Assembly: GCA_002256705.1 (NCBI GenBank)
Contig: NQJI01000051.1
Span: 1 to 13,513 of the forward strand
Length of the DNA: 13,513 bases
Source of the DNA: Methylococcaceae bacterium NSM2-1
Lineage (GTDB): Bacteria > Pseudomonadota > Gammaproteobacteria > Methylococcales > Methylomonadaceae
Direction of reading: 5' to 3'
In this document: positions 1 to 7,615 of the stretch, one piece after another
Position numbering within the stretch: position 1 is the stretch's first letter
Layout: the number at the start of each line of letters is the position of its first letter
Made by a program: the position numbers and the translations under genes
Notes under the pieces: generated by a model
Seen by the model: only the letters and a program-made list of their open reading frames with translations
Database searches by the model: none
Told to the model about the DNA's origin: nothing

Positions 1-699
1 TTGACAGCGGTGGCCGACAAGACAAGAACAAACATTACCTTGTTTGATTCGGATAATAATAAGGAAACCCATATCCGGACGACCGGTTTTACCGTAACAA
101 ATGATGATTGTCAGAAGCTGATCGATAATATTGATGCGTCAGCACAACCGGGCGATATCGTAATCCTTTCCGGCAGTCTTCCTCCCGGTGCCCCCGAAAA
201 CTTATATCAAACAGTTATTGATCTGTGTCACAGCAAAGCCGTCATGCCTTTTTTGGATACCAGCGGATCCGGCTTAATGTCAGGCATAAAATCCAGGCCT
301 TATTTGATCAAACCCAATCAACAAGAGCTCGAAGACCTAACCGGCAGTACTTTGCCGGATGAACAGAGCATCGTCGATGCCGCCCGCGCCATTATCGATC
401 AAGGCGTCCAATGGGTTTATGTTTCCCGAGGTGATAAAGGCGCGATAGCCGTCAACGAAAGCATTGCTTTGTCGGCTTACGTTAATAATGTGCCAGGAAA
501 AATAGTGAGCAAAATCGGCTGTGGCGATGCGATGGTGGCTGGCTTGGTGGTCGCTACGCTTAGAGGTTTGGATATGAACGATACGCTGAAATTAGGCGTT
601 GCTTGCGGAATAGCTAACCTGTTTTCAAAAGAACCGGGAAGATTTGACAAAAATATTGTGTCAGAAAATGCTTATCATGTGGTCATCAGAAAGGTATGA
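1..699 (+). CDS. PfkB-family sugar-phosphate kinase (1-phosphofructokinase/tagatose-6-phosphate kinase-like), 5'-truncated by the window
   Basis: This ribokinase-fold kinase probably phosphorylates a sugar phosphate such as fructose 1-phosphate or tagatose 6-phosphate with ATP in the cytoplasm. The visible 232 residues show GSLPPG (58-63), KPNQQEL (104-110), SRGDKGA (142-148) and the PfkB signature as GCGDAMVAG (173-181), with D176 in the place of the catalytic base. Family members are about 310 residues, so roughly 75-80 N-terminal residues lie upstream. The codon at position 1 is TTG and is probably internal rather than a start. The signature reads GCGDA where GAGDS is usual; the Asp is kept. 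The substrate cannot be fixed from this fragment: FruK, LacC and PfkB proper share these motifs. No clear terminator follows the stop at 697-699. Family assignment is firm, substrate is not. Confidence 0.88.
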   Translation: MTAVADKTRTNITLFDSDNNKETHIRTTGFTVTNDDCQKLIDNIDASAQPGDIVILSGSLPPGAPENLYQTVIDLCHSKAVMPFLDTSGSGLMSGIKSRPYLIKPNQQELEDLTGSTLPDEQSIVDAARAIIDQGVQWVYVSRGDKGAIAVNESIALSAYVNNVPGKIVSKIGCGDAMVAGLVVATLRGLDMNDTLKLGVACGIANLFSKEPGRFDKNIVSENAYHVVIRKV

Positions 700-1145
700 G
701 CTGCGACAAGATTGGCGAAACGACACCTTTACAAATGTGGGTCGGTATAACTTAAAAATTACCATTAATTTCGCTTGTGGCTATAATCAGCAACTTTAAA
801 GCATTGCCATTAAGATAATGGATAGTGCCGCATTGATTATGCATTTCGTCCGGTTAATCTTCACTTAGCCCGATAATAAACCTAACTGGATAGAATCACG
901 AAGAACATATGGCAAAATGGCTTTTATATTCGACCTCTGATGCTGTATTTATCACGTTTGACTTTAAACAATTAAAACCGAGTATCACTCTATGAGCATC
1001 AGTTGCAAACAATGGAATAACTGTGCGAATTACCTGGCTCTGAAAATTCAGAAATATCTTATGTGAGGCTCCAGGACATGGAACAAATTTCATTCATAGA
1101 AAACTCACCACATGAAATAAGAATCTACCCCTGGAGAGTAAACCC
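700..1145. other. Intergenic region, no gene seen
   Basis: These 446 bases lie between the kinase and the lipoprotein gene. They are AT-rich and hold only short spurious frames, including a minus-strand frame at 896-1093 that matches nothing I know. A small hairpin (6-bp arms 807-812 and 816-821, 3-nt loop) has no T-run and is not a convincing terminator. A promoter for the downstream gene must lie here, but I found no well-spaced -35/-10 pair. Confidence 0.5.
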
Positions 1146-1700
1146 ATGATTAAATCATTACAAAAGTTCATGCTTGCTGGCGTGGTTTTTTATCTGAGCG
1201 CCTGTTCCATGGTTTCCGTCACCACTGACTACGATCATTCGACCTCATTCGAGCAATATCACACTTATAACCTGGAGCCAGTCAGAGGAAAGATAGGATT
1301 GTCGCCGTCAAGTGAAACGGCTCTTCGCGAAACATTGCGCGCCTCTCTTGCGCTTCACGGCGTTTCCGATACCAGCAAAGCTCCTGACCTGTATATCGTG
1401 CCCCATATATCGACCAAGGAAAAACTCGCCGTTCACCAATCAAACGATTGGGGCTATGGCTATGTGCCATATCGCTACGGGCGTTATGGCATGTGGGCCG
1501 GCGCGCCGATGTCCTATACTGATATATCGCAATACACCGAGGGCACTTTGATACTTGATTTCGTGGATGCCAAAACGCAGAAACTGGTGTTTCGCGGAGT
1601 GGGTACTGCCACTGTCAGTGATCCGGAAACAAACGCCGCACGAATAAAAGAAGCCGTCGAGAAAATTGTACAGGATTTTCCTCGCAGAGTTGGGCAGTAA
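1146..1700 (+). CDS. DUF4136 domain lipoprotein
   Basis: This is a predicted outer-membrane-directed lipoprotein of 184 residues. It starts with a basic, hydrophobic leader ending in the lipobox LSAC, with Cys20 as the expected lipidated residue. The following residues (S21, M22) carry no inner-membrane retention Asp, so export to the outer membrane is plausible. The body resembles DUF4136: an N-terminal strand with the Y-D-x-x-x-x-F-x-x-Y-x-T-Y pattern (about 29-41), a Gly/Tyr-rich middle (about 99-115) and a C-terminal 'G-T-L-x-x-D-x-V-D' stretch ending in an amphipathic helix (about 163-175). The function of DUF4136 proteins is not established. A ribosome binding site GGAG (1133-1136) lies 9 nt before the ATG and supports this start. 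The gene stands alone and no terminator is evident. Confidence 0.85.
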   Translation: MIKSLQKFMLAGVVFYLSACSMVSVTTDYDHSTSFEQYHTYNLEPVRGKIGLSPSSETALRETLRASLALHGVSDTSKAPDLYIVPHISTKEKLAVHQSNDWGYGYVPYRYGRYGMWAGAPMSYTDISQYTEGTLILDFVDAKTQKLVFRGVGTATVSDPETNAARIKEAVEKIVQDFPRRVGQ

Positions 1701-1750
1701 GGCTAAACCCTTAAACCCAAATCTAATACTGTTGCCATGGGGAAGTTTGT

Positions 1751-1970
1751 AACCGGTCGGGGTTGTTCTGCTGTCGCGAAATTCGCCTGAAACGGGGGTT
1801 AAGGGTGTTTCGAACCATCAGGTACACGGCCTTGAGATCACGCGAACAACGTTTATGACCGGGCATTGGTCACACGAATACGTATAGGCGCTCAACGCAT
1901 CGCTATTCTTGAGCGCTAACGAAGACGACGTTCAAAAAGCCATCGATTCAAAGCATACCGCCAGGATGTA
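1751..1970 (+). pseudogene. Decayed fragment of a cN-I type 5'-nucleotidase gene (second copy)
   Basis: This segment aligns base by base with 3741-3911 inside the nucleotidase gene to the right, including the shared run ctgtcgcgaaa.tcgcctgaaac and the stretch coding for LFLSANE. It carries a 1-nt insertion near 1787, a 1-nt loss near 1821 and an in-frame TAG at 1885-1887, so it cannot be translated. In its best frame it reads TFMTGHWSHEYV, stop, ALNASLFLSANEDDV, which corresponds to the family's FTGGxSPxxYLxA...LFLSA region. It therefore keeps the 49 nt (1851-1899) that are missing from the other copy. Nothing of the gene's first 70 codons or of its catalytic C-terminal half is recognisable around it. 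Confidence 0.85.
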
Positions 1971-2056
1971 AAATAGTGCCTAATATTTGCCGCATCGATA
2001 ACCGTTTCTATCGGTTTAGAACCAATTAAATATTTAAAAACGGTGCGATAATAAGT

Positions 2057-3484
2057 TTGCTGGTTAATTTTGATACGCTTAGCCGGCAAAATTTGTCGCT
2101 GAATAGCTGGCTTAATTTCATTTTTAAAGTTAAATTGACTGATTCATCATTAGCTTATAAGAAATTACAAAAAAAACCTGTGACGACTTTATTCCCCCTC
2201 CCTGAAAATCATTCTCAACGCTTTGTACTTCACAACGAAGTCCACGCCCGCGCGCCGTTGATTCTCAATCTGCCGGTTAGAGCCAGTCATCTGGCGTTAT
2301 TGCTTTCTCATGATGAAAAAATGCAAGAACGCAAGCACTTGATAACGCTTTGTGAACGGTTTGGTGTCGCCCCGCCTGAAAAGGACGTGGATCACTTCAG
2401 CGCTACCTTTAATTCCTTTCAAATACGTTGGGAGCAACACGGCGAGTTCAGTACTTACAGCTTTTATGTGCACGATACCCCTAAAGAGCCTTTTGCGGAT
2501 TCTGCCCTGAAAAAAGTCCCGGTGGATTGGCTGTCGCAATTAAACGGCCAAATCATTGTTGCAGCTCATGCAACCATTGTCTCCGCTGCCCATATAAATT
2601 ATGAGGAGAATACTGATTTAACATCGCTCTCGGCTTATTTTGCAAACAACCCCATCATCGGTTCCAAAGTAACCGGCGGTGCTGCCTCGGTATTCACGGA
2701 TTTTCGCATTCACGTTGATGGTTTTAGCCGTTTTTTGATTATCAACCATGACTTGAGAACAGCACAGGCAGGACGCTTATTGCAACGGCTGTTTGAAATT
2801 GAAGTGTATCGGGTTATGGCGTTGCTGGCTTTTCCAATCGCGCGTAAACTTTACCCGGCATTAAAAAAGTGTGATCGGCAACTGTATACCATCACCAACG
2901 CCATGACGCTCCCTGACAATAATGATGGCGAATTATTGGATGAGTTAACCACGCTGGCCGCTGAAGTTGAAAATCATATATCCAGCAACCACTTTCGTTT
3001 TGCGGCCGCCAGTGCCTATTATCAACTGGTGGAACAACGCGTAAACGATTTACGCGAAGTTCGAATTCAAGGCATTCAGACGCTGGGTGAATTTATCAAA
3101 CGGCGACTGGAACCAGCGATTAATACCTGCGAATCCATCTCGCACCGATTCACCCTGCTTTCTGAACGCGTCAGTAACGCCAGTCAGTTATTGCGCACGC
3201 GTGTCGATATCATTATCGAGCGCCAAAATCAGGGCTTACTTACGTCAATGGCTTTACGCGCAAAAATGCAACTGAGGATGCAACAAATGGTTGAAGGCAT
3301 CTCGATGGTCGCTATCACCTATTATGCAGCCAGCCTTATCGGTAAAATAGCCAAAGCGCTTCATGTTATTGGCTGGAAAGTCAATCCGGAACTCGTTGAA
3401 GGCATTTCCATTCCCTTTATTTTGATAATTATCGCTATCAGCATTAAACGGATTCATAAAATCATTGCCAATACTACCGATTAA
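2057..3484 (+). CDS. DUF3422 family membrane-anchored protein
   Basis: This long protein of unknown function belongs to the DUF3422 family, common in proteobacteria. The family hallmark HNEVHAR is at residues 59-65, followed by a 'SHLALLL' segment, a central alpha/beta region with F-x-x-x-W-x-x-H-x-E-F-S-x-Y (about 106-120), a charged helical region (about 290-400), and two C-terminal membrane segments (about 413-435 and 447-466) separated by a short 'VNPELVEG' loop. The bulk is probably cytoplasmic and tethered by the C-terminal hairpin. The start is uncertain: the longest frame begins with TTG and has no ATG before residue 90. A GTG at 2180-2182 gives 434 residues, close to the usual family length, and begins just before the conserved part. 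Neither has a good Shine-Dalgarno sequence. The gene sits between two broken nucleotidase copies. Confidence 0.88.
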   Translation: MLVNFDTLSRQNLSLNSWLNFIFKVKLTDSSLAYKKLQKKPVTTLFPLPENHSQRFVLHNEVHARAPLILNLPVRASHLALLLSHDEKMQERKHLITLCERFGVAPPEKDVDHFSATFNSFQIRWEQHGEFSTYSFYVHDTPKEPFADSALKKVPVDWLSQLNGQIIVAAHATIVSAAHINYEENTDLTSLSAYFANNPIIGSKVTGGAASVFTDFRIHVDGFSRFLIINHDLRTAQAGRLLQRLFEIEVYRVMALLAFPIARKLYPALKKCDRQLYTITNAMTLPDNNDGELLDELTTLAAEVENHISSNHFRFAAASAYYQLVEQRVNDLREVRIQGIQTLGEFIKRRLEPAINTCESISHRFTLLSERVSNASQLLRTRVDIIIERQNQGLLTSMALRAKMQLRMQQMVEGISMVAITYYAASLIGKIAKALHVIGWKVNPELVEGISIPFILIIIAISIKRIHKIIANTTD

Positions 3485-3529
3485 CGTGATCACAATCGGG
3501 CTGCGCATTTCAAACATTAAATTTATCCC

Positions 3530-4419
3530 ATGGCCTATCCCATTGAACGAAAGCTCGTCATCGGCGTCGCCTCAAGCGCACTGTTCGATTTGACCGAGTC
3601 GCATCAGATATACCTTGCCCAGGGTGTCGATGAATACCGCATCCACCAGGAAAAGAACATCGATATCCCGTTTCCCCAGGGGGTAGCATTCCCATTCATC
3701 CGGCGCTTTCTTGGCATCAATAAGGCTTTCCCCAAACAATTACCGGTCGAGGTCGTTTTGCTGTCGCGAAACTCGCCTGAAACCGGCTTAAGGGTGTTTC
3801 GATCCATCAAGCATTATGGCCTTGATATCTCTCGCGCAGCTCGCTATTCTTGAGCGCTAACGAAGAGGATGTTCAAAAAGCCATCGATGCAAACTATCCT
3901 GCCGGGGTGGTGCTTCCGTCCAAAGTTTACGATGACGAGCTGGATAATGAATTGTGCGTGGCATTCGACTTTGATGGCGTCATTGCCGATGATGAAGCGG
4001 AATCTGTGTATAAAAAGTACCATGATCTGGACGCATTTCAGGCGCACGAGGCCGAGAGGCAAGCCATTCCACATCAACCGGGCCCCCTTGCGGATTTGTT
4101 CAAAAAGCTTTCCTTCATGCAAAAACTGGAGGATAAACGGCGCAAGGAAGACCCGGAATACAGGAAAATCGTACGGATCGCGATCATCACCGCACGAAGC
4201 GCCCCTGCTCATGAAAGGGTTGTCACCACGCTGAAGAGTTGGGGCGTTTCTCCCGATGAGTCGTTCTTCCTGGGCGGCATGGATAAATCCCGAATACTGA
4301 GTATCCTGAAGCCTCACATGTTCTTTGACGATCAGCGCAGCCATTTGCAATCGCCCGCCGGCGACATCCCAATGGTTCACATTCCCTTTGGGATAGCGAA
4401 CAAAAATCTTATTTCCTGA
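3530..4419 (+). pseudogene. cN-I type cytosolic 5'-nucleotidase (PF06189-like), broken by a 49-nt deletion
   Basis: The intact family hydrolyses nucleoside 5'-monophosphates in the cytosol through a HAD fold. The first part (3530-3853, 107 codons) runs from AYPIERKLVIGVASSALFDL through SRNSPETGLRVF to ISRAA, then shifts frame and stops at TGA 3851-3853. The second part continues in another frame, from 3844 as LFLSANEEDV to the stop at 4417-4419. It carries AFDFDGVIADDEAE (about 3961-4002), ITARSAPAHERV, SWGVSPDESFFLGGMDKS and FFDDQRSH, all recognisable in the family. Between ISRAA and LFLSA, relatives including human NT5C1A have about 17 more residues containing FTGGxSP. The 1751-1970 fragment retains that segment and shows that exactly 49 nt are missing, which also explains the frame change. 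Both halves otherwise look well conserved, so the break is probably recent. Separate expression of the C-terminal half from TTG 3850 is possible but would lack the N-terminal part. Confidence 0.86.
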
Positions 4420-4436
4420 AATCAACCTGAAAACCT

Positions 4437-4458
4437 CAGTTGAACGACCTGTCAACTG
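4437..4458 (+). terminator. Weak inverted repeat after the nucleotidase
   Basis: Seven-base arms (4437-4443 and 4452-4458) pair perfectly around an 8-nt loop, 18 nt after the nucleotidase stop. Only three T residues follow, so if it terminates transcription it is a weak site. The half-site caactg occurs again at 4462-4467. Confidence 0.3.
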
Positions 4459-4550
4459 TTTCAACTGCGGAATTTTGAATCAACGCACCGAGCTCAGAAT
4501 TCGACTTTCTGCAGATGGATTACTTGTTTGTTTGCATGTAAAATCTTAAA

Positions 4551-4723
4551 CCTAAAAAAATCATTTGATCCACGAAAAACACAAAAAGCACGAAAATATT
4601 CAAATAGATACCAAGTTGTATATCGTCAGCCAAAGGGTGAATAGCTGTGCAATACAACATACTTATTTCTTTTGTGTCTTTCGTGTTTTTCGTGTTTTTC
4701 GTGGACTAACGGCGGTTTTTAGG
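4551..4723. repeat. 173-bp element with terminal and internal inverted repeats (MITE-like)
   Basis: The outer ends are cctaaaaa (4551-4558) and its exact complement (4716-4723). Inside each is a 10-nt unpaired spacer, then arms of about 27 bases (4569-4595 and the complement at 4679-4705) that match with three differences and are built of tccacgaaaaacac units. A further perfect 7-bp pair (4615-4621 and 4652-4658) lies in the centre. The whole can fold into one long hairpin on either strand. The cacgaaa/tttcgtg motif resembles short repeats I have seen scattered in many bacterial genomes. No transposase is encoded; the 96-codon frame crossing it (4565-4855) is a by-product of the repeat. Whether it moves, or is a processed hairpin, cannot be told from one copy. 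Confidence 0.75.
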
Positions 4724-5384
4724 ATGAAAGGTACTTTCCACGAAGCCTGCACAATCAGAAAAGGAATACTCAATTTAGAACCTATTGAAATAATGAAGTG
4801 TGAGAACAATAGGGTATTTTTACTCCTCCCCTGCTACGCATTAAAGACGAAATAGCCTTTTAAATGTCGTTGAGATAAGATGACGAACTTGATTTAAAAG
4901 AACCCTAAATACGATTTGCCGTTGAAAATGCACTTGCGCATGGCGCGGTATATCGGGGCGCCAGCGTGCAACTGAAGTCTTTTCGAATTTGCATGTATGG
5001 GACAAGAGGCATGCCAATTTATCTGTTGTTGGCCGACCTGAAAGTCGATATCGTTGCAGACCAAGCATGTACCACAGACTGAGTGGAATATGATCACAGA
5101 CCATGCAGAGAAAGTTTAGTCGGGATGATTTCTGGCCACCCGTTTCTCATCCGGAGCTAACAATCCCAATGAACTGTCCAAATGATTTAGAGATTGAAGC
5201 AGGTCCATTTTGTTTATTTTGGATTTTTAACAATAACGTGGCCGGCAAAAGTATGTAATGATGCTACAAAGCCAAGATTTGCTTAACTTGGTGCGTTGAT
5301 ATTTTTGGATGAATCCAAATCGGAATTTTGTTTCTGTCGGGTTTGGGTTTGAATCATTTATGAGTTTGAGTTTTAGAGGGCTTT
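4724..5384. other. Long AT-rich intergenic region, no gene recognised
   Basis: No frame here resembles a known protein. The minus-strand frames at 4841-5104 and 4894-5097 overlap each other, lack ribosome binding sites and have no recognisable motif. A short hairpin (6-bp arms 5304-5309 and 5314-5319, 4-nt loop) lies 66 nt upstream of the mlaC-like start. The mlaC-like promoter is expected in the right part of this stretch, but no strong consensus pair stands out. Confidence 0.45.
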
Positions 5385-6020
5385 ATGAAGACTAAAAAAC
5401 ATATAGTATTTGGTTTATTTGCAGCATTACTTGGCTTAATGTCCATTACTGAAGTAATTGCAGGTGAATTGTTGCCACCGCAACAAGTTATACAAAGTGT
5501 TTCATCACAAATACAGGAAAGACTGCGGGATAAATCGTTTACTCAGAATTTTGCACAGGTTACAGAGTTCGTTAATGGTGTTATTGATCCGCATGCAGAT
5601 TTCGACAGAATTTCAGTGTTAGTTCTGGGAAAACTCTGGAAGACAGCAACTAATGAGGAGCAGGAACGTTTTAAGCATGAATTTCAGAAACTGCTGGTAA
5701 GAACGTATTCTAGAGCGTTTGTTGAGTTTAACAACTGGTCAATACGTTATCTCCCTCTTGCAATGGAAAGTGGCGCTACAAAAATTCTTGTAAAAACAGA
5801 AGTGACGCAGCCTAGTAAACAGAATGTTGAAGTGAGTTACCGGATGCTGCTAAGTAAAGGGAACTGGAAAGTTTACGATATTATGATTGATGGAGTAAGC
5901 CTGGTCACCAATTACCGCTCAACCTTTAGCGAGCAAATTAAAACTAAAGGTTCATTAAGTGCGGTTATTGATGATCTGGCTAAACGCAATGTTGAAGCGC
6001 TTGCACCCAAAAAATCCTAA
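5385..6020 (+). CDS. MlaC/Ttg2D-family periplasmic phospholipid-binding protein
   Basis: MlaC proteins shuttle phospholipids across the periplasm between the outer membrane MlaA complex and the inner membrane MlaFEDB transporter. This 211-residue protein has a typical signal peptide (KTKK, hydrophobic core, cleavage after about VIA at 24-26). The mature part carries family features: a helix with 'VNGVIDPHADFDRIS' (about 64-78), the 'LGKLWKTATNEEQERF' segment (about 81-96), 'FQKLLVRTYSRAF' (about 100-112), a central beta sheet, and 'GNWKVYDIMIDGVSLVTNYRSTF' (about 163-185), which is the most conserved block. A ribosome binding site AGAGGG (5375-5380) precedes the ATG. In the usual organisation mlaC lies within mlaFEDCB; here no Mla partner is adjacent on either side, so this is an orphan or additional copy. 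Its base composition is lower in GC than the genes to its right. Confidence 0.88.
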   Translation: MKTKKHIVFGLFAALLGLMSITEVIAGELLPPQQVIQSVSSQIQERLRDKSFTQNFAQVTEFVNGVIDPHADFDRISVLVLGKLWKTATNEEQERFKHEFQKLLVRTYSRAFVEFNNWSIRYLPLAMESGATKILVKTEVTQPSKQNVEVSYRMLLSKGNWKVYDIMIDGVSLVTNYRSTFSEQIKTKGSLSAVIDDLAKRNVEALAPKKS

Positions 6021-6363
6021 TGACAGTGGTGGGAACTTACCAATACTTATTCAACTAGCGAATGTGATGTAAATAACTTGGCCAACTGACGTTTCACTCA
6101 GGCAGGAAATCTTCAGAGCAGGAGCGCCGCCACCGGCATGACTAAACTAAACGCGCCGAGAGCGACGCTTCTACAGTATGTTCTTTGCCTGGTCTTTAGT
6201 TTAATGGCTGTCGATTTAAAATCTTAAAATCGTCCATTTTAGGTTTAATCACGAAGAAACTTGTCCATGTTATTTTGTACACATTACCAAGCTCAAAAAA
6301 TTTGACTTATGGGATTGAATTTTCTATTGTTTACAGAACAACTGTCATCGACAGGCGGGCAAC
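6021..6363. other. Intergenic region, no gene seen
   Basis: I find no plausible coding frame in these 343 bases. A perfect 9-bp inverted repeat (6143-6151 and 6195-6203) encloses a 43-nt GC-rich loop. It lacks a T-run and its role is unknown. The region just before 6364 should contain the promoter of the Mut7-C gene. Confidence 0.4.
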
Positions 6364-7161
6364 ATGAAACCAGAATACACAGCTGAGTTTCGTTTCTATG
6401 AGGAACTGAACGATTTTCTTCCACCGGAGCAACGCAAACGAACGATGCACTATCGTTTCAGCGGCCATCCGGGAATCAAAGACCCCATAGAAGTTTTCGG
6501 TATACCTCACACCGAGGTAGAACTGATCGTCGTCAACGGTCAGTCGGTAGGATTCGGCTATCAACTACAGGCCGGCGACCGAGTCGCTGTCTATCCGGTT
6601 TTTGAAAGCCTGGACATCAGCCCCTTGCTCAGACTGCGCGAAAAACCCTTGCGCAATCCCCGTTTCATCATGGATGTGAATCTGGGCAAGCTCGCCAAAC
6701 ATATGCGTTTGTTGGGTTTCGACAGCCTCTATCGCAACGACTATCAGGATGCTGAGGTGGTGAATATTGCGGTGAACGAGCAGCGCATTGTACTGACTCG
6801 CGACCGCCGCCTCTTGTATATCAAAAATATCAGCCATGGCTACTGGGTGCGTGCGGTCGTGGTCAAAAGCCAGGTCGATGAAGTCCTGCGCCGCTTCGAC
6901 CTTTACGGCTCGATTCAGCCCTTTGCTCGCTGCCTGGTTTGCAACGGAGTGCTGTCATCAGTCGCCAAGACTGATATCCTGGACCGTCTCAAACCCAGGA
7001 CCCGGCTCTACTACGAGGTTTTCTATCAATGCACCGATTGCCAGCGAATCTACTGGGAGGGCTCGCACATGGAGGACATGCGGCAACGCTACGCTGGTTT
7101 TCTAACGCCCCAGAATGGAGGTCGAGACGTTTCCGGCCATTCCCTCACCAGCGACTCATAA
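6364..7161 (+). CDS. Ub-Mut7-C protein: ubiquitin-like (MoaD/ThiS fold) domain fused to a Mut7-C PIN-like RNase domain with zinc ribbon
   Basis: This 265-residue protein has two domains. Residues 1-85 look like the Mut7-C-associated ubiquitin-like domain: it starts with a strand AEFRFYEELNDF, has 'VELIVVNGQSVGFGYQLQAGDRVAVYPVFES' (about 52-82), and lacks the C-terminal GG of activated ubiquitin-like proteins. Residues 98-250 form the Mut7-C domain: FIMDVNLGKLAKHMRLLGFD with acidic D104, then LTRDRRLL (144-151) with D147, the likely metal-binding acids of a PIN-like nuclease. The C-terminal zinc ribbon has C190-x-x-C193 and C223-x-x-C226. The family is predicted, mostly from comparative genomics, to be an RNase; its target RNA is unknown. 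A G-rich stretch (6354-6359) precedes the ATG as a weak ribosome binding site. No partner gene is adjacent. The last 15 residues are polar and probably disordered. Confidence 0.9.
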   Translation: MKPEYTAEFRFYEELNDFLPPEQRKRTMHYRFSGHPGIKDPIEVFGIPHTEVELIVVNGQSVGFGYQLQAGDRVAVYPVFESLDISPLLRLREKPLRNPRFIMDVNLGKLAKHMRLLGFDSLYRNDYQDAEVVNIAVNEQRIVLTRDRRLLYIKNISHGYWVRAVVVKSQVDEVLRRFDLYGSIQPFARCLVCNGVLSSVAKTDILDRLKPRTRLYYEVFYQCTDCQRIYWEGSHMEDMRQRYAGFLTPQNGGRDVSGHSLTSDS

Positions 7162-7466
7162 CGAATACACGTCTGAGTCTATCACTGCCAGTATTCGCGC
7201 TTGCGATGGTTGTTGCCTACTTGCCGCCCTAAAGCCAACCCCCAAACTTACCATCGGTTTCCCAACGTACGTTCCATCCTTGAAATACCCAGCTTCTTCA
7301 ACGTAGTCGCCAATTTACCTTTTCTCCTGATAGCTATTCAGGGGGTGGCTCCCCAAAATCAAAATATTCCTTAGAGGGCAATAGAGGAAACTCGATTGAG
7401 CGGCATCGATTATTTTGACCTTACGCCCTACCGATTGATCATCGCAGGATGGTTTCGCGATGGTAG
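7162..7466. other. Intergenic region, no gene seen
   Basis: This is the left part of the 454-bp gap between the convergent Mut7-C and MarR genes. It contains only frames without ribosome binding sites or known motifs. A short imperfect hairpin around 7327-7341 (ctga/tcag arms) has no T-run. No terminator for either neighbour is evident. Confidence 0.4.
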
Positions 7467-7555
7467 GCCGTCAATGAATACCATGTCACCATCAAATATA
7501 AACGCAAGAAACTCGCCTGGAAAATTCATACCCGATTTTGAGTGTGTTTGCTCAG
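7467..7555. repeat. Dispersed degenerate repeat, copy 1
   Basis: This stretch aligns with 9865-9950. Shared blocks in order are ccgtcaatga, tcaccaycaaata.aaacg, aaactcgcctggaa and gagtgtg..gctc, with small gaps between them. It lies in the gap after the MarR gene. On the minus strand both copies can be read through as a peptide with a shared hydrophobic block ending in I-D-G, so they may be remnants of one mobile or coding element. Neither copy is a complete gene. Confidence 0.55.
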
Positions 7556-7615
7556 TCTACGTCGGATTGTTAGCACGAAATCACCTTACATTTTTATAAC
7601 AAACAGTATTAACGA

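Noticed and set aside
896..1093. Minus-strand 65-codon frame in the gap after the kinase
   Set aside because: It has no ribosome binding site, no motif and no plausible neighbours, and lies in AT-rich intergenic DNA.
4565..4855. 96-codon plus-strand frame
   Set aside because: Its first half is made of the cacgaaa/tttcgtg inverted repeat, giving low-complexity FRVFRVFRG text; the frame follows from the repeat.
4841..5104. Overlapping minus-strand frames of 87 and 67 codons
   Set aside because: They overlap in different frames, have no recognisable domain or start signal and look like chance frames.
7396..7599. 67-codon plus-strand frame covering the dispersed repeat
   Set aside because: It starts with TTG without a ribosome binding site and its middle is the repeat; the second repeat copy does not preserve the frame.
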